Part shown: one piece after another, positions 16,950-24,492 of the stretch
Layout: every line of letters begins with the position of its first letter
How positions within the stretch are numbered: the first letter of the stretch is position 1
Assembly: GCA_029907315.1 (NCBI GenBank)
Contig: JARYME010000018.1
Location: 1-40,716 of the forward strand
DNA from: Armatimonadota bacterium
GTDB lineage: Bacteria; Armatimonadota; UBA5829
Length of the DNA: 40,716 nucleotides
Direction: 5' to 3'
Translations under genes and position numbers: made by a program
Notes under the pieces: generated by a model
What the model saw: the letters and a program-made list of their open reading frames with translations, nothing else
What the model was told of the DNA's origin: nothing
The model's database searches: none

Positions 16950-18275
16950 TCAGAACTCTGTTGCGCTAACAAACCGCCACTTTTTCACTTTCATAGCTGG
17001 GGCAAGGGTCGAATTAACCAGTTTCAGATTTCGCCCTATCATTTCTACGTTTGCCAGGGCTTCTATCAAACTTTGCATAAAGCGCATGTTCTTTACCGGC
17101 TTTGTTATCCGTCCATCTTCGATGAGAAACGTTCCATCTCTAGTCATTCCGGTGATCGAAGCGCTCATCAAATGAGCAACGTTCGTGTAGTGAAAACGTG
17201 TCACGAAAAGCCCACGCTCTGTTGTTGCGATCATTTGATCCATCGTCGCATCACCGGGGCTCATAATGGGGTTGGTACTACCTGCATGTCCGGTTGATTT
17301 CTTTCTCTCGCGATGAGCTGCATAGGAGTCATAGAGAAGCTCGGAGGCGATACCTCCGTCTACAATTCGGACTAACTTTTTTGCAACACCTTCCGCATCG
17401 AATGGCCTTAGCAATGTTCGGGGATCAAGCCCATCATCCCATATGCTGATGTTGCTTCCAACGATGGGCTCGCCGATTCTTCCACAGACAAAGCTTCGGC
17501 CCTCTTGAAACGCACGCGCCCAGAACCCCAGGTGTACAAAGTAGTTGATTACTTCGGCTACGGCATACGGTGACAGCACACACTCATACTCCCCGGGTTC
17601 TACCTCGACCGGATTTGCACTTGCTCGTGCGGTTTCTGAGGCTTCGCGCCCCACGGCATGGACGTCGATGTTATCCAAATCGACCGAGCTTGCTGATGCG
17701 TATCCAAATCCTCCTTCCGGACAGGTGATCACGGTGGTTAACCTAGCCGCCGTAGATCGATAGTAGCTCCTTATCCCTAGTGAGTTCGCAACAGCGTGTT
17801 CAAACGCCCATGTTGCCAGAGATCCAGCTGCGGAGCCCGAAACGCGATCACTCTCAGCTATCACAGCACGAACCAATGATGCCCGATGTTCCGCCGTGCA
17901 CTCAGCTGTGGCGTCGGAATAGGTCTTGGGTACCTGTCGAGTTGTCTGGGCGTCCGAAGCCTCCGGCAGGGAAACAAAGTCGGGGTTGTCATCTTGATGT
18001 CGAGCCATCTCTACGGCGCGACTTATCAAATCTTTCAGACCGTCTTCGCCCGCAACGTCGGCGTAAGCAGCAGCAACCTTTTTGCCGAAAACCACGCGCA
18101 CGCGGGCAGAAATGCTCTCACTTGCCATATTCTGATGAATGTATGAATTGGCGAACCGTGTAAGAGCCCAACTGCCCACGGATAATGTCACCTCGGTTTG
18201 GTCGGCGGGTGAGAAAGTCAGAGTCTTTTCCAGTGCAGTAAGTATTTTGTCTTCTCCCATCCAACGAAAACTCAC
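16950..18275 (-). CDS. TldE/PmbA-like subunit of the TldD-TldE protease
   Basis: This 441-residue protein is the partner that lacks the zinc motif: no HExxxH, but the usual C-terminal core (SPYAVAEVINYF, then GHAGSTNPIMSPGDATMDQMIA, FVTRFHYTNV and MTRDGTFLIEDG). In other bacteria the heterodimer with TldD processes peptides such as microcins and RiPP precursors. GTG 18275 is chosen because GGAGG lies 7 bases upstream and it overlaps the TldD stop (GTGA), implying coupled translation. The frame is open further upstream into tldD, but that part is not homologous. Confidence 0.93.
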   Translation of the reverse strand: MSFRWMGEDKILTALEKTLTFSPADQTEVTLSVGSWALTRFANSYIHQNMASESISARVRVVFGKKVAAAYADVAGEDGLKDLISRAVEMARHQDDNPDFVSLPEASDAQTTRQVPKTYSDATAECTAEHRASLVRAVIAESDRVSGSAAGSLATWAFEHAVANSLGIRSYYRSTAARLTTVITCPEGGFGYASASSVDLDNIDVHAVGREASETARASANPVEVEPGEYECVLSPYAVAEVINYFVHLGFWARAFQEGRSFVCGRIGEPIVGSNISIWDDGLDPRTLLRPFDAEGVAKKLVRIVDGGIASELLYDSYAAHRERKKSTGHAGSTNPIMSPGDATMDQMIATTERGLFVTRFHYTNVAHLMSASITGMTRDGTFLIEDGRITKPVKNMRFMQSLIEALANVEMIGRNLKLVNSTLAPAMKVKKWRFVSATEF

Positions 18276-19729
18276 CTGGCAGCCTCCATCCTTACGCCTC
18301 TGAACCGCGCCGGCGCCACCCCATGTCCGACGTGGGCAATTTGCATAGGCTCTCCCTTCCCACAATTGGGCACACCCCACACGTGCCACTCGTCCTTATT
18401 GCAAATTGCGTCGCATGAGTTCCAGAAACGCGGGGTCATATCGTTATATGTGGGGTTTCTGAATATCCGACCTAGCGAGCCGTCTTTTATCTCCCAAGCG
18501 ATTTCAGTGCCGAACTGAAAATTAAGTCGCTTGTCGTCGATAGACCAGCTTTTTACTGTTGCTGCATAGATACCGTCGGCAGTGTCCTCAATGAGTTCCT
18601 CAAAAGACCAGTCTCCAGGCAATAAGTTGATGTTCGTCATCCTTATAAGAGGGATTCGGTCCCAGCCGTCGGCACGCATAGCACCTCCGCTCGGCATTCC
18701 AAGTTCCGCAGCCGTCTCGCGCGAACTCAGGTAACCAGTGAAAATCCCGTTCTTGACTATGTCGACGCACTGTGCTGGCACGCCTTCGTCGTCGTAGTAG
18801 AAGCTGCCCAGAGCGGAAGGGATAGTGGCGTCGGCGGTGATGTTGATAATCTCGGAACCGTAGGCGAACGAGCCTAATTTTTCGGTCGTCAGAAAACTAG
18901 TGCCTGCAAATGACGATTCCATGCCGAATACTCGATCCAACTCGATGGGATGTCCGCAGGATTCGTGTACCTGCAGAGCAAGCATGCTACCCTCTAAAAT
19001 CAGCGTAAACTCTCCTGAGGGGCACAACGGTGCATCCAGAAGCTGTACAGCCTCTCGAGCTATTTCTTCCGCGTGCTCGATAACCTTTAGGGATTCAACG
19101 AACTCATATCCGGCCGCAGCAAAATCGCCGCCAAGCGCCGGATACGATCGTTTCTGAACCTCGTTTCCGTTTATTGCGGTTGCGGCAATTCCTGCACCGC
19201 TTTCAACTTTGGTCTGCTCTATGTAAGACCCGTCGGTGCTTGCAAACACTTGGCTAGTCTTCCAGAAGTCCATACTGCAATCTGTGACCCTGATCTTCTC
19301 GTTCTGTCGCATCAATCTATCAGCGTCTCGAAGGACTCCTATCTTCTCTTCCAGAGGTACTTCGAACGGGTCAACCTTCCAGTCGCCGTCAAATGAGCCT
19401 TCCACCGGCTCAACTGGTGCCAGCTTGACGTCTCGGCGCTTGGCCGACGCGGAAGCACGTGCAATACGGACAGCCTCTTGGGCAACCGCTTTTCCCTCGT
19501 CCATTGTAAGCTTCGGGCTCGCTGCAAATCCCCAAGCACCGTCCACAATCACCCGTACACCGAAGCCCAGTGTTGCGCCGTAGTTCAGACCCTCGACCTT
19601 GCCTATCCTTAGATCAATACCCTCAGACTCGCGGCTCACGATCCGAACGTCCGCATAACTTGCACCTGCCGACTTGGCAGCATCCAGTACGACCTCACAA
19701 AACTTCCTAGCGTCAAACCCCTCAGTCAA
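18272..19729 (-). CDS. tldD: TldD-like zinc metalloprotease
   Basis: This 485-residue protein carries the family's HExxxH zinc motif (HESCGH, residues 255-260) and the downstream GGAMRADGWDRIPLIRMTN and GVPNCGKGEP segments. It should form the active heterodimer with the overlapping TldE. The start is TTG 19729, because AGGAGG lies 6 bases upstream. The ATG at 19765 would place that ribosome site inside the gene. The downstream DUF4091 gene shares the unit, and no RiPP precursor was recognised nearby. Confidence 0.95.
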   Translation of the reverse strand: MTEGFDARKFCEVVLDAAKSAGASYADVRIVSRESEGIDLRIGKVEGLNYGATLGFGVRVIVDGAWGFAASPKLTMDEGKAVAQEAVRIARASASAKRRDVKLAPVEPVEGSFDGDWKVDPFEVPLEEKIGVLRDADRLMRQNEKIRVTDCSMDFWKTSQVFASTDGSYIEQTKVESGAGIAATAINGNEVQKRSYPALGGDFAAAGYEFVESLKVIEHAEEIAREAVQLLDAPLCPSGEFTLILEGSMLALQVHESCGHPIELDRVFGMESSFAGTSFLTTEKLGSFAYGSEIINITADATIPSALGSFYYDDEGVPAQCVDIVKNGIFTGYLSSRETAAELGMPSGGAMRADGWDRIPLIRMTNINLLPGDWSFEELIEDTADGIYAATVKSWSIDDKRLNFQFGTEIAWEIKDGSLGRIFRNPTYNDMTPRFWNSCDAICNKDEWHVWGVPNCGKGEPMQIAHVGHGVAPARFRGVRMEAAR

Positions 19730-19818
19730 GCTATTCCTCCTGTGTTCCAGCGGTATGGTTTCCAAAGTGACCGTAGGAAGCCGTTTCTTGAGAGTTACGT
19801 GCGACTATCAACAACTAT

Positions 19819-20079
19819 TTAACCGTCGTGTCGGTTGGCGGAACTCCTGCGGTTCGAATGATGTTTCTTGCGAGAGCCGTTCCCGTCAAGTTCATAAAGT
19901 TCTGCGATTTGTTGGTAAGGGTTGATCTGCCCGGGCTGTGATTTTGCAGCTTGTTGCTCCTCTCGGTATTCTTCGATTCGCCGATCGAGTTCGCGAACGT
20001 GGCGCACTGTGTAGACGATGAGAACCGCAAGCAGCGGTATTGAGCAGACTATAAGGCAGATCCGAAGAACCTCAGCCAC
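19819..20079 (-). CDS. Small single-pass membrane protein, unknown function
   Basis: This 86-residue protein has one hydrophobic helix (residues 6-26), then a charged coiled-coil-like helix (RHVRELDRRIEEYREEQQ), and a basic, low-complexity tail. I do not recognise a family. Start GTG 20079 follows GGGTG, and a good promoter lies directly upstream, which supports the gene. It is the first gene of the TldD-TldE unit, with 89 bases before tldD. The layout recalls small shock-type or membrane-anchor proteins, but that is only a resemblance. Confidence 0.6.
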   Translation of the reverse strand: MAEVLRICLIVCSIPLLAVLIVYTVRHVRELDRRIEEYREEQQAAKSQPGQINPYQQIAELYELDGNGSRKKHHSNRRSSANRHDG

Positions 20080-20097
20080 GTCTGTGCACCCAGGTGC

Positions 20098-20127
20098 ATA
20101 ATATTCCGTGGAGAGGTCTTATGTCAA
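20098..20127 (-). promoter_or_regulatory. Promoter of the small membrane protein-tldD unit
   Basis: On the minus strand TTGACA (20127-20122) and TATTAT (20103-20098) are 18 bases apart, leaving a very short leader. Confidence 0.55.
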
Positions 20128-20250
20128 ATCTTTCGGCGTGCCGGCTATCAGTCCATATTCGATGGCTTTTTGTCAGCGCTAGAGAGGTTTCAACAGCAGC
20201 AGCACAATAGTAAAACGTGATTCCCCAATGTCACGCTACCGTCAAAGGTC

Positions 20251-20279
20251 TTGACCGCACCTCGTAACGAGGGTATAGT
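20251..20279 (+). promoter_or_regulatory. DUF362 gene promoter with an operator-like palindrome in the spacer
   Basis: TTGACC (20251-20256) and TATAGT (20274-20279) are 17 bases apart. The spacer holds the perfect palindrome CCTCGT-A-ACGAGG (20260-20272), placed where a repressor, or a MerR-type activator that distorts the spacer, would bind. Confidence 0.6.
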
Positions 20280-20329
20280 GACAGTGTCGACAGCTGCCAA
20301 CTTTTAACGGCTTTAGGAGGATACTCACC

Positions 20330-22435
20330 TTGGGTATAATGAGACTCATATTCGGCAGACCCAGATTAATAGCCGTTTTTTTCGTATCAGTAGCTCTTGC
20401 TACTCTCAGTCTAGTGGAGAACCAGGCTACGAAGGCCCAACTGGGCGATACTACGGCAGTCGTAGCAATAACGCAAACTCCGTCCGTGAACCCCACAAAC
20501 CAGGAAATAGACGCTGCAGTTAGGCAAGCGGTTGAACTCGCAGGCGGATTGCCGGAGAACATCGGTCCCGGAAAAAAGGTGGTTATTCAACCGAACCTTG
20601 TGCAAGCAGGCCATCCTATGAACAGCGGGGTAACTACCCACCCGCAAGTCATACGTACGATTATCGCGATGTGTCTTGAAGCAGGGGTATCGGTGAACGA
20701 CATTACTATCTGCGAGGGCTCCGCTTCGTTCTTGGAAGGGACTCAGGGTTCGTGGAGCTCCAGAGCGATGACCCAAAAAGCTTTTCGCGACTGCGGGCTG
20801 GACGCTGCGCCGCCGTACATGGTTGAAGACGTATACGGTGTAAAACTCGTGGACGCCAACGACTGCGGCACAGGAAGCGTATATCCCGACTATCCGGCAT
20901 ACAGCGGACCCTACAACCCAGCGAAAGTAACGCGTGTCGTAAAGCCCGGGTTCCTCATTAATCGTGTCTATATGCTTCCCAACCCGGTGGTGGACTGCGA
21001 CGTACTGATACGCGTTCCTGTTCTGAAAAATCACAACCTGGCCGGTATCACAGGTGCACTGAAACTTGCATTTGGTATAGCTCCTAGCGACATATATCAC
21101 TATCCTGGCCTGGAGTGCTACAAATGGGCTCTCCTGCATCAGACATCTTGGGGATTCAACGAATTGGAAACTAATGCGAGAGGTATGGTTGATATGACCC
21201 TATGTCGTCCTCCCGACCTGGTGGTCACTGATGGCCTGGTAGGCATAATGAATGGCCCGGTAGGAGGGCCCGATGGCGGAGGAGGGGGCGGAGGTTGGAC
21301 AGTGCTGCCGCCTGAAGGCAAGATGCACTGTATTCTTGCCAGCAGGGATCCCGTCGCGATAGATACTATTCACACCCTCCTTTGTGGATACAATGTTAGC
21401 AGCATACCATCCCTACAGCGAGCAAGAGATGCGGGTTTGGGTACCAATGACCCTGCACAGATAGAAGTTCGCGGCGTTCATGTAGCCAGTCTTAGGCGAA
21501 CGTTCGTTCAGTGGGGATGCGCCCAGCCGAACCCGGATAGAACAGGGCCCACGGTTTCAAACATTAATGTTCCAAACGGCACCTACGTGTGCGGCGGACT
21601 AGTTGTCAAACCCACTAGCTCCCCGACGGACTCTGGATCTGGAGTTTGTAAGGCGGAGCTTAGAATCGATGGAGTATTGGTAGATTCCAACCACACTGAT
21701 TATAGCACGGTGTGGATACCGACGGACGAGCCGGACGGCACGCACACTCTAACGTATACTGTGTACGACCGGATGCTGAACGAAACGAATATCTCACGTA
21801 CCATTGTTCTGCGCAGGAACAATCCGATAGGGACTGCGTTAGGGTTGACAAACGGTACACCTGTTGCCCTGGGACCTGTCGTATACACAGGTGCCGCGAG
21901 CGTTCTCGGTAGTAACGTGTTCTTTATCAGCTCAGAGTCTGGTTTACCTGCAATGCGTGTCGCATACAGTAGTGCCGTGCCCTTGTTGGCACCAGGTCAA
22001 AGACTCTTCCTTCAAGGAACTATCTCCTCGAGTAACGGCAGCCGCTACCTAAGTTGCACTTCGATGTCTCTATATGATGCGGTTAAACCGATAAGACCAT
22101 TCTTCATGACCAGTCGAGCTGTAGGCGGCGGGAATCTCGATGGGGTTACGCCCGGTGTGTACTTGGGAAGCGGTGCGTACAATGTTGGCGTTCTTATAAC
22201 CATCGCTGGCAAAGTGTCGAGCGTCGCGTCTGATTGCTTCTACGTCGACGATGGATCTCTTGCCGCTGATCCTTCTGGCGCAACAACTCTCAAAATCAGG
22301 TGCGGCTCATTTGCAAAACCAGCTGTGGGTAGCTTCGTTGTGGTGACAGGTTGGTGTAGCACTGAACTTGATAACGGCAAGGTTCGACGAGTGGTTGTGG
22401 CGAGGTCCGAGACCGATATTGTCGTAATGAGGTAG
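20330..22435 (+). CDS. Exported DUF362 protein with Ig-like and tandem OB-fold-like domains
   Basis: The TTG start at 20330 follows AGGAGG with 9 bases between. The 701-residue product has a signal peptide (about residues 10-33). A DUF362 domain covers about 40-390 (VVIQPNLV, CDVLIRVPVLKNH, AITGALKL-like, and DPVAIDT near 340), with a glycine-rich loop near residue 315. An Ig-like beta-sandwich (about 404-490) follows, then two OB-fold-like domains (about 495-580 and 583-701) shared with five other proteins here. DUF362 proteins are often associated with iron-sulfur clusters, but this one lacks the C-terminal ferredoxin motif. The function is unknown. Fusion to the binding module implies a surface role. 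Confidence 0.88.
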   Translation: MGIMRLIFGRPRLIAVFFVSVALATLSLVENQATKAQLGDTTAVVAITQTPSVNPTNQEIDAAVRQAVELAGGLPENIGPGKKVVIQPNLVQAGHPMNSGVTTHPQVIRTIIAMCLEAGVSVNDITICEGSASFLEGTQGSWSSRAMTQKAFRDCGLDAAPPYMVEDVYGVKLVDANDCGTGSVYPDYPAYSGPYNPAKVTRVVKPGFLINRVYMLPNPVVDCDVLIRVPVLKNHNLAGITGALKLAFGIAPSDIYHYPGLECYKWALLHQTSWGFNELETNARGMVDMTLCRPPDLVVTDGLVGIMNGPVGGPDGGGGGGGWTVLPPEGKMHCILASRDPVAIDTIHTLLCGYNVSSIPSLQRARDAGLGTNDPAQIEVRGVHVASLRRTFVQWGCAQPNPDRTGPTVSNINVPNGTYVCGGLVVKPTSSPTDSGSGVCKAELRIDGVLVDSNHTDYSTVWIPTDEPDGTHTLTYTVYDRMLNETNISRTIVLRRNNPIGTALGLTNGTPVALGPVVYTGAASVLGSNVFFISSESGLPAMRVAYSSAVPLLAPGQRLFLQGTISSSNGSRYLSCTSMSLYDAVKPIRPFFMTSRAVGGGNLDGVTPGVYLGSGAYNVGVLITIAGKVSSVASDCFYVDDGSLAADPSGATTLKIRCGSFAKPAVGSFVVVTGWCSTELDNGKVRRVVVARSETDIVVMR

Positions 22436-22511
22436 TTTGTGAGGCGAGTTGTTCTAAGCTTTTTTGCTGCCGACCGATAATTAGAGTGGTTCGGTAACTG
22501 TACACCAGTCC

Positions 22512-22540
22512 TTGACAGGAATTGAGAAAAGGTTTATAAA
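22512..22540 (+). promoter_or_regulatory. Promoter of the second prepilin-like gene
   Basis: TTGACA (22512-22517) and TATAAA (22535-22540) are 17 bases apart. The leader of about 90 bases has no structure I recognise. No terminator is evident after DUF362. Confidence 0.7.
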
Positions 22541-22638
22541 GACGTTGAGAAAAACAGTGAGCAGCCAGGGCGGAAGGACGCCTTGGGACAAGGTGGAAAA
22601 TATTCGGTAACGTTGATCAGAGAAAGGGAGTGGGTTGA

Positions 22639-23538
22639 ATGAAACAGAACATTCGTAAGCAAGTGGGCGGCTTTACACTGATCGAGCTACTGGTTGTAAT
22701 AGCCATTATCGCGATTTTGGCCGCGATTCTGTTCCCCGTTTTCGTCCGTGCCAGAGAAAGCGCTGTTTTGACGTCGTGCATAGCAAACATGCGACAGGTG
22801 GGAGCAGCTATTCACCGCTACCAATCCGATTATGACGATTGCTTCCCTTGGGCACCATGGTTTTCCGGCCCGATACACACTCCGCAGTATCTGCTTCCCT
22901 ACCCAGTGGGGCAGGGGGTAGGAGGACAAACCGGTCAGAGCCCTGATCCTGGGCAGCCCAAAGCCCAAGAGCGACCGCTTTACGCGTATACAAAGAACTT
23001 CAATATGTGGCGCTGTCCGAGCGAACCCAAGATCAACCCAAGCATGAATGTTGACGCGTCACTTCGGAAAACCGACTTCGAGTGGTGGGGGACAAGCTAT
23101 CCTATGAATGCAGCCTGGATGGTCAACGGCATGGTGGTAGCTACGCTTGGGGGGTATAACGAAGCTACCGGTTCCGGCCTGAAGGTTAGACCGGGAAGAA
23201 AAGCATCCACCGTGAAATCTACACGGCGCATGATCTTGCTGGGCGACCGGTGTATGCATGCGTATTTCGCAGATCCGCATACCATATGGGGTGCCTATCC
23301 GGGAGAAAGTGAGCAGGAGGCGGCCAAGCACAGATTTGCCAACCACGACAAGGACGCGCCGAGATCCCCGGTCGTCTTTTGCGACGGGCACGCCAAGTAC
23401 GTTCTGATGACCCCTGACCACGAGGAAGTTGTGGGCGGCAGAACAGTTAAAACGCTCGGGCTGTGGGACAAGGATTGGGCGCTTATGGAGCGCGGTTGGG
23501 TTCCTGGTATGCCCGATGTGGGATCGCCGCTACTCTGA
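22639..23538 (+). CDS. Prepilin-type N-terminal cleavage/methylation protein
   Basis: This 299-residue protein has the prepilin signal GFTLIELL at residues 11-18, then [17 protein letters not shown]. The globular domain carries Cys pairs and ends in an [16 protein letters not shown] segment comparable to the H-X9-DG motif of the 12348 protein, with a longer spacer. ATG 22639 follows AGAAAGGGAGTG. The protein is probably exported by a type II/IV pilus apparatus and sits at the edge of the exported-protein block. It has its own promoter and is followed by the promoter of a PEP-CTERM gene. Confidence 0.9.
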   Translation: MKQNIRKQVGGFTLIELLVVIAIIAILAAILFPVFVRARESAVLTSCIANMRQVGAAIHRYQSDYDDCFPWAPWFSGPIHTPQYLLPYPVGQGVGGQTGQSPDPGQPKAQERPLYAYTKNFNMWRCPSEPKINPSMNVDASLRKTDFEWWGTSYPMNAAWMVNGMVVATLGGYNEATGSGLKVRPGRKASTVKSTRRMILLGDRCMHAYFADPHTIWGAYPGESEQEAAKHRFANHDKDAPRSPVVFCDGHAKYVLMTPDHEEVVGGRTVKTLGLWDKDWALMERGWVPGMPDVGSPLL

Positions 23539-23584
23539 TTGCATTTCCGGGGTACGCAAAAATACCTGATTTCAGGTCTCTGTC

Positions 23585-23613
23585 TTGACAGCTATTGGAC
23601 CCCAGGATATATT
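23585..23613 (+). promoter_or_regulatory. Promoter of the first PEP-CTERM gene
   Basis: TTGACA (23585-23590) and TATATT (23608-23613) are 17 bases apart. Just after the start is a hairpin: GCAAC (23621-23625) with GTTGC (23660-23664), enclosing GCGGCT/AGCCGC (23628-23633 with 23645-23650). It could stabilise or regulate the mRNA. Confidence 0.65.
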
Positions 23614-23705
23614 GCAACTAGCAACGAGCGGCTATGGATGTTGCAGCCGCGCAGGTAAAGTTGCAGAGTGTTTGACGAGGATCGAGGAGGGAGGTGAAAG
23701 AAGAG

Positions 23706-24368
23706 ATGAAGAAAGCCTACTTTATTATGGCGGCGCTGCTCGCAATCAGCGTAGCAGCAACAGCCGACCCTGGTCTGGTCGTGAACGGCGATTGGGCTAC
23801 GGGCGACGAAACCGGATGGACTCGATGGTGGGCCCCGTGGGGAGCTGCAAACTGGGCGGTAACATTTAATGGTCCGTATGCTCCAGAAGGAACGGCCTGG
23901 CTCAACCAGGGTCAGTCCGGAAGCTTCGGTTGGTACCAGGTCATTCCTTGCGCTGCCGGCACGATTTGTTTTATCAGCGGCCAGTGGGCAGGCGACATAG
24001 ACGGACTAGGCTGGGCCGAGGTTATGTTCTGGACCACCAACGATCCCAACGAGAACCACGCTAACAGGGCAGATGTAGGCAATCCGGCCGACATCGCTTT
24101 CAAGAAGGACTCGTGGGGGATGAACCCGCCGACCGCGTGGGACTGGGAACCAATTATAAAATCGCCGCATCCCAACGGCAATTACGGAATGGTTGTCAGC
24201 CAGGGCTACGTGGTCGTCGCACTCAAAGTGGGTTCAGTGTCCGGGAATCCCGTGTGGGCTTCTTGGGATAACCTCTGCCTGTGCTGTGTTCCGGAACCGG
24301 GCAGCATGTTGGCTCTTGGAACCGGGCTCATCGGCCTTGCGGGATTTGCAGTCCGCCGCCGAAGGTAA
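23706..24368 (+). CDS. PEP-CTERM sorting domain surface protein
   Basis: This 220-residue protein has a signal peptide (residues 1-20), then a Trp-rich beta domain resembling the 'NGDFE' jelly-roll modules of the neighbours (VVNGDWATGDETGW at its start). Its last 26 residues are the PEP-CTERM tail: Val-Pro-Glu-Pro-Gly, a hydrophobic helix and four arginines. In exosortase-containing bacteria this tail is cleaved and the protein is anchored or released with polysaccharide. ATG 23706 is preceded by GGAGGTGA with 8 bases between; GTG 23694 overlaps that site. A strong hairpin separates it from the 24493 gene. A similar arrangement exists on the minus strand at 32413. Confidence 0.92.
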   Translation: MKKAYFIMAALLAISVAATADPGLVVNGDWATGDETGWTRWWAPWGAANWAVTFNGPYAPEGTAWLNQGQSGSFGWYQVIPCAAGTICFISGQWAGDIDGLGWAEVMFWTTNDPNENHANRADVGNPADIAFKKDSWGMNPPTAWDWEPIIKSPHPNGNYGMVVSQGYVVVALKVGSVSGNPVWASWDNLCLCCVPEPGSMLALGTGLIGLAGFAVRRRR

Positions 24369-24392
24369 GCAGCACAAACTCTCATAAATTGT

Positions 24393-24427
24393 TGCCGTCG
24401 GGCCGAGCTCGGCTCGGCGGCATTTTT
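24393..24427 (+). terminator. Hairpin with T tract between the PEP-CTERM gene and the large gene
   Basis: A GC-rich, nearly perfect inverted repeat (24393-24422, about 13-14 bp with two G-T pairs) is followed by TTTTT (24423-24427). It may be a partial terminator that lowers expression of the large downstream gene, because no separate promoter is clear before 24493. Confidence 0.75.
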
Positions 24428-24492
24428 GCTAATGCAGGTCGATTCCTGCTTACGCACTTGTGTGAGGAGAAGGGAGAAGGAGGTGACGATAG

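Noticed and set aside
20121-20211. 29-codon plus-strand frame with a GAGG upstream
   Set aside because: It is very short, has no recognisable features and overlaps the divergent promoter of the small membrane protein.
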